From NCBI GenBank assembly GCA_022844135.1, contig JALHMG010000008.1, positions 96,830 through 160,829 of the forward strand: DNA of 64,000 bases. The letters are read 5' to 3'. Source of the stretch: Lysobacterales bacterium. GTDB taxonomy: Bacteria; Pseudomonadota; Gammaproteobacteria; Xanthomonadales; SZUA-5. Made by a program: the position numbers and the translations under genes. The notes below the pieces were generated by a model. The model saw only the letters and a list, made by a program, of their open reading frames with translations. It did not search any database and was not told where the DNA came from. Positions 57,601-64,000 of the stretch are shown here, piece by piece (the stretch's first letter is position 1; the number at the start of each line of letters is the position of its first letter).

Positions 57601-60600
57601 CAGTCCCGAACGTTGTAGTTCAGTTTGTTGTGCTGAGTGGCGGTGCCACTTTGTCCGGTGGCGGCGCACGGACGACGGATAACGTGGGGCGCGTTAGGAG
57701 TTCCTTGGCTCTTCCTGAGGAAATCGAGGGATTCGGACGCTTGTTTCTTTCCAGTGAGCTCCACGTGCCTGAATGGCAAGGCGAATCGAAAATTGAACTG
57801 CGAACAACATCCGCCACAGGACCTATCACAACCGGGATTCCTGCACGGGCTTGGACGAAAGCAGGTGAACCGGCCGAGATAGACCGCTTATGGCCTGGAT
57901 TTCGCCGTGAATATCAAGGGCGATTGCCGTGGGGCCCGGTAATAACTGAGCAATGGAGCGTTGAGATACCGGCATATGGGTTCGTTTCTGCGAGTTATGT
58001 GGCTTCGCCTAAAGACGCTTTCGGGAACCCTGTTCAGAATCACCCAATACGAGCTCGCTATCGGTTAGCGCCCTGTGCAACCGTCGATGGTAGCGTTCGG
58101 ACATGTTGCGACCTGCCTAACATGCCGAAAGTTTGCGCGGCAAGCGATGTGCCATTAAATGAAATTGGTTTGCTTTCTTATAGGCATCCCTGTGGGCGGA
58201 CCGAAATAACTGAGTACTCAAGATACCCCTTGGGCTCGCACTTCTACCTTATCGATGGTGGCGTTTTCGCGGGTCCGTGGTTGTATGATTACATGCTAGA
58301 CAGCGAAGAGTCCGTTGAAGGACTAGTAGCAATGCGATTTCGCTCGAATCATGGTTATTCGGGGGTCTGTACGCTTTACCAGACCCGTTATAAGTTGCCT
58401 GATCCGAGGCAGTTAATAAGGCCCAGTTCAGAAATAGATGATGCCGGAGAAATCTACGTATATCGAACGGCGCCGAGCAGCCCCGGTTCCACAGAGCCAA
58501 TTTGCCGATCAGACGGTATCGATCAGGCTGATTTTTATGATTGCAGCTTTCAGCCAACAGTCACAGCGCCACCGGGGTTCCTGGACGCTTCCACTTGGAG
58601 TGGAACAATCAACAACGGGACGTTTACAAACCGAACGAACACAGTCCGATCCGTTGCGGGTATCCCGATGCACGTATCTTCCTGGGGAGTGCGGGCAAGT
58701 CCGACGTTAGCGTCGGTCAGCGGGACGATGTCGATTCCGTTCTTGCCGTCGGATCCAAGTCAAGGCAATTGGATTTCGGTGTCGTTCGACGTGAAGGTTG
58801 GACGAATTGGCTCGCCCGTCGTAACACCACCTCGTATTCAGTTGGACTCATACGGGCGACTCGTCGACGATTTCATCATCGAACATCAAATAGCTCCCAG
58901 TACCATCGTTGCGCAGCCGCTGCGCTTCGAAATATTGGCCGACGGCGATGTGCTGCAGTCGGTTGATGTTGACTCGGCTCTTGGGGGCGCAAGCATTGTT
59001 ATTCAAAAGGGGTCTGACTTCAGCAGCGCAGATGAGTTGTCGGTACGGACCACAATTAATCCTGGATCTCGATATGAGCAGGTGAGCGAAGAAACCCCGA
59101 TCCGCATAGGACAAGGTTTAGTTTCTGGATTCGGCGTGAGTGAGCAGGGCCAAAGTGTAACGCCGATTGATCTCGTTCTCGGGCGATATCCCAGAAACCT
59201 GGAGATATCAACAACGGCAGATCTGGCGAGACAAACATCTTGCGCTCTCGGCCGAAGTTTTTCGTTCGTGCTTCAGCGCGATGCGAGTGTGACGTTCAAG
59301 ATCTTTGCGCTCGATGAAAGCGGATCCCGGCAAGGCGAACTTCCGTGGCGTCCGCTCAACAACGTTTCAAAACCAGAGGGCCTTCATTCGTTTGCGCTAG
59401 AGGCAGCTCGAATCCCCTTCGGATCGTTTGAGTACGAATTCAGAGCTGAATCCGACGGGCAGACCGAGGTATTCGATGGATTAATAGAACATACGGTGAA
59501 GCGGACGGACACCTTGTCAGTCGGCCACAGCATGGTTCAGGGCGTCAACGTCTTCTACGGAAGCGCGGTGTTGGCCGATGCCGACATTGCGATTTCAGGT
59601 CGTGGCCCTGGGATGAGCCTTCGGCGCACCTACAGCTCCGAAGGGGGCGATGAAGTCGGCTCATTTGGCATCGGCTGGCGCAGCAACTTGGAATCGCGGA
59701 TCGAGTTCGGCGAATGCGGCGCAGCGTACGTGATTGGGGCCGATGGCCACGGGCATGCGTTCCAGAATCCGGCTTCTCAAAGCGATGGCAGCATCCGCTG
59801 GTCGCCTGAGCGTGGCTACCACGGCTCGCTGGTGCAGCGCGGTCTCGCGTTTGACTTCTACAGCGTCGACGGCTCGCGTTACCACTTTGCGGAGCAGGAA
59901 CTTGAAGGTACGCGCCTGAGTTTCGTTGAAGACGCTTACGGCAACCGGGTGACCTACGAGTACACGAACCGCCCAAGTGGTCGCGTTGTATCGCGAATGA
60001 CCGATGGTGCCGGCAGGAGCATCGTCCTTGAGTATCAAACGCAGAGCTTTCAGTCCGTTCGCGCTGGCAACTTGGTCCGAACCAGCGCCGATGTGATCAC
60101 ACGCGCCGTCGGACCAATGAACTGGCGCGTGGACTACACCTACGACAACACCGGCGCGTTGCGATCAGTGGAGCGGGGCGAGGGCGGAGCGCGTCTCGCG
60201 CAAGTTTTTACGTACGTTGATCTCGGTGGGCAGTTCTATCAAGACCCGTCGGGCGTTTATCGCTACGTTCACTTCGGCCAGCGCCTGCAGAAAGTCCGCA
60301 ACAACATCAACGGCGCCGAATCTACCTATACCTACGTCCCTGGTTTGTCCGCGATTCAATCGGACATCAGCGCCCCGCCGATCTACATCCCCACTCGCCA
60401 AGTTGGCACCGTCACGCGAACGGCCGGTGGGACTTGGGAGTTCGAGTACACCGGCGTTCGTGGATTAGGCCCTGTATCCACCGTCGCCACCGATCCGCGC
60501 AACAACGACACCGAGTTCGACATGGATCGTTACGGTCTTGTGCTCGAAACCACGGATCCTGCGGGAACAAGCACCACGCAGTGGAACTTGGATCATTTGA

Positions 60601-63600
60601 AGCCGGCGTTGGAGACAGACCGAAATGGCACACGCACGATCAGCACCTACGACAGCAACGGTAATCTGATCCGCAGCCGGATCGAACACGCGTCGGGAAA
60701 CATTGAACGCGAGGCGCGCTTCCGTGAACCGGCATCGTTCACTGCATGGCCGTGGATCAAGAACCGTCCGGAGTATGAGATCGACTTCGTTGGCCGTCGC
60801 ACGGATTTCCAATACAACAGCCGCGGCAGCCTGACTTCGCGCAGGCTCGCGGGCATCACCGAAACGCGTTCGTACGCTGCCAACGGCGATCTGGCGAGCA
60901 GCGCCGATGGCACCGGTGCGATCACCACGTTCACCTACGACAGCGCCGGCTATCCGCGAATCGTCACGGATCCCCTCGGGTTCCGGACCACTTACACGCA
61001 CGACGAGCGCGGCCGCCAGACCTCGATGACCGACGCACTGCAGCGCGTCACGACGATGACCTATGACGCGCTGGATCGGCGCATTGAGACCGTGCTTCCA
61101 TCGGCGGGTGTGCCGGTAAAGACGCAAACCGTGTATCGCGATACGCTCGACGAACGCGACGAGATCGACGAGTTGAATCGCGTGACGTTTTTCAAGCACG
61201 ACAAACTTGGGCGACTGATCGAGCGCCGTACGCCAACTGTGGCATCGCAGGGCATGGCGGTTGAGCGCTTCGAATACGACGCGAACGGCAACCAAACCAA
61301 AGCGCGCGATCAGATAGGAAGTGAGACTCTTTCGACTTACGACGCATCGAATCGGCGCATTACTCAAGTCGAGCCCTTGGGCCGCAAGACCAGCTGGACC
61401 TACGACCCTCAGGGCAATGTCATCCGCGAAGTGGTCGCACAAGCCAACGGCGACAGCCCGCGCACCACCGAAACCACCTACGCCCACCCGCTCTACAAAC
61501 CAACGCAAGTGCGGCGCGCGCTTCTCAGCGAATCCGGTCCGCCAACTTGGCTCACCACCGATACCGAGTACAACGCCAACGGCGAGGTGCTGGCCATTGT
61601 CGATCCGCGCCGCGCCAGAACCATCATCGTGCGCGACGGGCGCGGCCGTGAGGTGTTGCGCACCGAACCTTTGGGCAAAACCACCGCGACGGTGTACGAC
61701 GACGCCGACCGAAAAGTCGAGGAAACCCGAGCAAACGCGGGTGGCTCAGGCGTGCAATTGCGCAAGTGGACCTACGATGCCGTCGGTCGCGAGCTGAGTT
61801 TCCAGGACGCCACTGGCGCCCTTCGATCCAAGAGTTATGACGCGGTTGGCAACCTCCTCACGGAGACCGATGCCAGAAACAACATCACGACGATGCGTTA
61901 CGACGTGCGCAATCGTCTGATCGAACGCCGCAGTGCCGTCGGGCAAGTCACGACCTTTGGCTATGACGCCGTCGGCAACTTAACGGCCCAAACCAATCCC
62001 GGCGGGCAAGTCATCACCCATGTTTATGACGAGCGTAACCGACGCGTCGAGACCAGCGATCAGCTGGGCTTGATCGGTAAGTACGGCTACGATCTCAAGA
62101 GTCGCCAGACTCTTAGCGAGAACGGCGTCGGCGATCGCATCGATCGCACGTTCGACACGCTGGATCGAGTCGAGCAGGAGACCACTGCCGGCAGCAACGG
62201 AACGGTGGTCGCTCGCACCTCCTACACCTACACCATCCACGACGAGATCGCCACGCGGCGCGATGGGCGGGATCGGGTCACATCGTTCGAATACGACAGC
62301 GTCGGGCGCAAGATCAAGCAGACCGCGCCCGCGCCGCTGTCGTATGTCGAGCAGTGGGCCTATGACGCGAACGGCAATCAAATCAGCTACACCAATGGAC
62401 GTAACCACACCTGGGCGTACACGGTTGATGCGCTCAATCGGCGCACGGCGATCACCGCGCCGGACGTTGGATCGGGCAACCGAACCGAGAGTTACACGTT
62501 CGACGCCGAAGGCAACCGGCTCAGCACCACGGACCGACTCGGCATCGTCGAGACCTACACCTTTGATGCCGAGAACCGCCAGCTCACGCGAACCCGCGAC
62601 GGCGAGCTCAAGTTCACGCGCGTATTCGACGCGCAGGGCAATCTCACGAGCGAGACCGATGCGCGCGGCAATGCCACGACGCACACCTTTGATGCCGCCA
62701 ATCGTCGCACGCAGACGACGCGCCCGGAAGGCGTCATTGAGGCATTCACTTACACCGCCGACAACGATATCGCTACGAGCAAAGACGGGCTCAATCGCAT
62801 CACCACGCACACGTTCGATGTACGCCGGCGGCTCACGTCGACAACCAATCCGGCGAACGAAGTCACGCGATTTAGCTATGACCTTGCCGACCGCCAGCGC
62901 AGCAAGCGCCTGCCGCTGAACAGCGAGGGTCAAGAGTGGCGTTACGCGTTCGATGGCGCCGGACGGTTGCTCAGCGTCACCAACCCGCAGGCGCAGGTCA
63001 CCGAGTACCGTTACGACCTTGCCGGCAACCGCACGCTGGAGAAGAACGCGCGTGGACACGACACGCTGCTGGAATTCGACAGCCTCAATCGCCTGACCGC
63101 ACGCGTCGTTCCCGGCGGCGCCCGCTGGCAGTGGACACACGACGGCGCCGGAAACGTGGTCGAAGCGCGCAAACCAGACGGCACCGTGATCGCCCACACC
63201 TTCGATGCGCGCAATCGGAGAACAGAGTCTGCGCTGCAAAGCAGCTCCACTTCTGGCCACTGGCGGCGCACGACGTGGTCGTACGACGCCAACGACAAGG
63301 TTACGCGCGAGACGATCACGCGGCACGACTCCACGCCGGACTACGTGACTGAGCGCGGCTATGACCGCCAGGAGCGACTCACACGCGAGGCCAACGGCCA
63401 CGGGCAGGTGCTCGTCAGCACGTTCGACCGGGGCGGCAACCGAACCAGTCTCATCGATGCGCAGGGCGAGACAACGAGCTACCAATACGACGCGCTCAAT
63501 CGCCTCAAACAAAGCAGCGCGCCCGGTATCGGCACCACCACGTACCACTACGACACCGCCAGCCAACTCATCCGCAAAGAAGGGCAGGGCAGCTACCAAG

Positions 63601-64000
63601 CCGCGTACGCACACGATGGCGCCGGACGCATCGACACCATCGCGCACCGCATCGGCAGTACGCCGCTGCTGGAGCTCGATTACGAGTTCGACGACAACGG
63701 CAACCGCACCCAGCAAGTGCTGCGCAGCGGCGCGGAGACCGAGACCACGAACTACACGTTCGACGACAGCGACCGCCTCACCGCGTTCGAGATCGGCGAC
63801 ACCCGCACGAGTTACAACTTAGACGCCGTCGGCAACCGCACGCTCGAGCAAGTGCGGGTGGCGGGCGCCATCACCCGCGAGACGGCATACACGTTCGACG
63901 CCCGCGACCAGGTGACGACCGAGACGCCAGCCGTCCCCACCGGCCCGCCGATCGCGTACGCGCACGATGCCAACGGAAACCTGACGCGGCGCGGCCCCGC
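54645..64000 (+). CDS. Giant RHS/YD-repeat protein with transglutaminase-like domain (3' cut by window)
   Basis: The frame beginning at ATG 54645 stays open to the last base, giving at least 3118 residues; I read it through codon by codon in the low-GC middle and found no stop. Order: signal peptide (about 1-41), Ala/Glu-rich helical region (42-260), transglutaminase-like domain (about 350-480: YDFVRSDIETDWYAGSVRGA, then LLLAALLRASSAPARIVRG), a beta-rich part, a Big_1-like Ig domain (about 954-1040), a lower-GC region of unknown folds (to about 1620), an RHS entry domain (DADIAISGRGPGMSLRRTYSSEGG) and YD repeats from about 1766 on (YDALNRL, YDAVGNL and relatives). In the transglutaminase part the catalytic Cys position is D390 and the Asp position is Ser; only H460 remains. 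RHS proteins encapsulate a C-terminal toxin or act in cell contact; the C-terminus is outside the window. Confidence 0.92.
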   Translation, partial: MKAMPHTNPIASKHASRATKALAVLLTLALVAIELPAAAEPGTAKLVAVQPVGAKAVAAQTVAASTQRAAAQPGSIAASDGRPASVDHAKAQAEALEARRNAHRAAQKALAEREEKRRAAIEALSEPWLNNLLTGADASGEAMASAELRTDKALIPETLSRFAGLEDALASAERAVVALKRSAPSDATIASGALINSIQRIEAEQMLVLDRFALWIEKRGEANRPWLRFGDQSLNRLTQAQSTLQQAFAKRSKALKTIRANLAQVTKDNAAALSAALAQWPVRTANATVVDTYGLELPVSRPRFAPLPVPTGPFITPSYENSASEVMPEAADVASHPGAEIDKVILDKAAELGNEYHRIYDFVRSDIETDWYAGSVRGATGTLRSGRGNDVDQALLLAALLRASSAPARIVRGVIDVPVDLLSKQLAVPVTRIGAALTAAGIAHEPLTVGGSIGAYRIEHTWVSAHVPIDNYRGTSVSDGGKTWVPLSTALKPYRWRAAGNVFELASVTAANFIDSWLTRPTGAVSPWEHLRSELETRLSALAPAQRLEDVAALHQRAAPKLNVLPLTLVGQNAQAISETAHLPDIAFQRVTLNIKRDTDTVMSLNRRAYEWVGQRLTLGFAPATEDDTLIANGYGGLGQTPPFLVQTRFKLARNGEPVRYSEATFTPGTQLNVELTLSSPAGERRYNQNLKAGGYAALVIAHHGTVTPQPEPEVQQPGDSEYAAARLMWNLGAHYITRWNQSDQALGNAIGISRIAPLPTALLVLNQQQLTETDGLPTSLDWKGVALDVGIRPSEPIGTNATRERDFLRLSALEGSALERLVFERQWSVESISAEKALALAHAAGTQIRRLQPGDDLGPLNLPPTIRAQLQAQLNAGYHLTTPASQITREAWQGNVWRAEDPESGAGGWFIAGTYAGGATAVPPELWFLDGLRQYLQDPYAAPPNPDPMSAAYLSIDQQTDQQIGKAGTTTRPIIAYVVDRAGRPVPNVVVQFVVLSGGATLSGGGARTTDNVGRVRSSLALPEEIEGFGRLFLSSELHVPEWQGESKIELRTTSATGPITTGIPARAWTKAGEPAEIDRLWPGFRREYQGRLPWGPVITEQWSVEIPAYGFVSASYVASPKDAFGNPVQNHPIRARYRLAPCATVDGSVRTCCDLPNMPKVCAASDVPLNEIGLLSYRHPCGRTEITEYSRYPLGSHFYLIDGGVFAGPWLYDYMLDSEESVEGLVAMRFRSNHGYSGVCTLYQTRYKLPDPRQLIRPSSEIDDAGEIYVYRTAPSSPGSTEPICRSDGIDQADFYDCSFQPTVTAPPGFLDASTWSGTINNGTFTNRTNTVRSVAGIPMHVSSWGVRASPTLASVSGTMSIPFLPSDPSQGNWISVSFDVKVGRIGSPVVTPPRIQLDSYGRLVDDFIIEHQIAPSTIVAQPLRFEILADGDVLQSVDVDSALGGASIVIQKGSDFSSADELSVRTTINPGSRYEQVSEETPIRIGQGLVSGFGVSEQGQSVTPIDLVLGRYPRNLEISTTADLARQTSCALGRSFSFVLQRDASVTFKIFALDESGSRQGELPWRPLNNVSKPEGLHSFALEAARIPFGSFEYEFRAESDGQTEVFDGLIEHTVKRTDTLSVGHSMVQGVNVFYGSAVLADADIAISGRGPGMSLRRTYSSEGGDEVGSFGIGWRSNLESRIEFGECGAAYVIGADGHGHAFQNPASQSDGSIRWSPERGYHGSLVQRGLAFDFYSVDGSRYHFAEQELEGTRLSFVEDAYGNRVTYEYTNRPSGRVVSRMTDGAGRSIVLEYQTQSFQSVRAGNLVRTSADVITRAVGPMNWRVDYTYDNTGALRSVERGEGGARLAQVFTYVDLGGQFYQDPSGVYRYVHFGQRLQKVRNNINGAESTYTYVPGLSAIQSDISAPPIYIPTRQVGTVTRTAGGTWEFEYTGVRGLGPVSTVATDPRNNDTEFDMDRYGLVLETTDPAGTSTTQWNLDHLKPALETDRNGTRTISTYDSNGNLIRSRIEHASGNIEREARFREPASFTAWPWIKNRPEYEIDFVGRRTDFQYNSRGSLTSRRLAGITETRSYAANGDLASSADGTGAITTFTYDSAGYPRIVTDPLGFRTTYTHDERGRQTSMTDALQRVTTMTYDALDRRIETVLPSAGVPVKTQTVYRDTLDERDEIDELNRVTFFKHDKLGRLIERRTPTVASQGMAVERFEYDANGNQTKARDQIGSETLSTYDASNRRITQVEPLGRKTSWTYDPQGNVIREVVAQANGDSPRTTETTYAHPLYKPTQVRRALLSESGPPTWLTTDTEYNANGEVLAIVDPRRARTIIVRDGRGREVLRTEPLGKTTATVYDDADRKVEETRANAGGSGVQLRKWTYDAVGRELSFQDATGALRSKSYDAVGNLLTETDARNNITTMRYDVRNRLIERRSAVGQVTTFGYDAVGNLTAQTNPGGQVITHVYDERNRRVETSDQLGLIGKYGYDLKSRQTLSENGVGDRIDRTFDTLDRVEQETTAGSNGTVVARTSYTYTIHDEIATRRDGRDRVTSFEYDSVGRKIKQTAPAPLSYVEQWAYDANGNQISYTNGRNHTWAYTVDALNRRTAITAPDVGSGNRTESYTFDAEGNRLSTTDRLGIVETYTFDAENRQLTRTRDGELKFTRVFDAQGNLTSETDARGNATTHTFDAANRRTQTTRPEGVIEAFTYTADNDIATSKDGLNRITTHTFDVRRRLTSTTNPANEVTRFSYDLADRQRSKRLPLNSEGQEWRYAFDGAGRLLSVTNPQAQVTEYRYDLAGNRTLEKNARGHDTLLEFDSLNRLTARVVPGGARWQWTHDGAGNVVEARKPDGTVIAHTFDARNRRTESALQSSSTSGHWRRTTWSYDANDKVTRETITRHDSTPDYVTERGYDRQERLTREANGHGQVLVSTFDRGGNRTSLIDAQGETTSYQYDALNRLKQSSAPGIGTTTYHYDTASQLIRKEGQGSYQAAYAHDGAGRIDTIAHRIGSTPLLELDYEFDDNGNRTQQVLRSGAETETTNYTFDDSDRLTAFEIGDTRTSYNLDAVGNRTLEQVRVAGAITRETAYTFDARDQVTTETPAVPTGPPIAYAHDANGNLTRRGP

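Noticed and set aside
61980..63716. A 578-codon minus-strand frame
   Set aside because: It is antisense to the YD repeats of the RHS gene; its Val/Ala/Arg pattern mirrors those repeats.
1..64000. tRNA, rRNA or riboswitch
   Set aside because: No stretch with a tRNA cloverleaf, rRNA core or known riboswitch consensus was recognised by reading; a covariance-model scan would be decisive.

Overview
The window looks like a chromosomal segment of a GC-rich gammaproteobacterium, most probably in the Xanthomonadales/Lysobacterales. This is inferred from base composition, separate hemX and hemY genes, an imuA-imuB cassette, a FabR/DesT-type regulator next to a desaturase operon, and secreted proteins with an IPTL-CTERM-like tail. 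No tRNA, rRNA, CRISPR array or intact insertion sequence was recognised.

Layout. 1-663: end of a dienelactone-hydrolase-type protein overlapping a HIT protein. 664-1056: hairpin-rich intergenic DNA. 1057-9379: two tandem overlapping propeller-sensor histidine kinases (1366 and 1253 aa) followed by a PilZ protein; no response regulator is nearby. 9411-12182: thioesterase, hemX, hemY. 12352-15825: GH18-like protein, acyl-CoA dehydrogenase, CaiB/BaiF CoA-transferase. 15822-18164: a small accessory island with an uncharacterised protein, vapBC with a palindromic operator, a repeat element abutting a broken copy of the acyl-CoA dehydrogenase gene, and a low-GC secreted protein. 18259-23522 (minus strand): S9 peptidase, GNAT acetyltransferase, imuA and imuB in tight succession, with a small c-type cytochrome upstream. 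23601-24453: hinT and a small unknown protein. 24476-27533: a desaturase/ferredoxin-reductase operon divergent from a TetR regulator, with a near-perfect operator in between. 27751-32628: amidase, aspS, cyanophycinase-like peptidase. 32790-34638: a DUF4259 protein and a truncated TOPRIM primase remnant.

35054-64000 is nearly half of the window and its most unusual part. It holds three collinear genes: a 125-aa secreted protein; one uninterrupted 6298-codon gene for a giant surface or secreted protein (HExxH peptidase-like head, terpenoid-cyclase-like toroid, CARDB, FlgD-like, Fn3 and Ig-like modules, discoidin-like insert, C-terminal hydrophobic anchor); and a still larger-scale RHS/YD-repeat protein (at least 3118 codons, running off the window end) with a degenerate transglutaminase-like domain. 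Both giant genes contain an internal stretch of visibly lower GC, as if modules had been exchanged. This locus is the best candidate for an undescribed surface, adhesion or toxin-delivery system.
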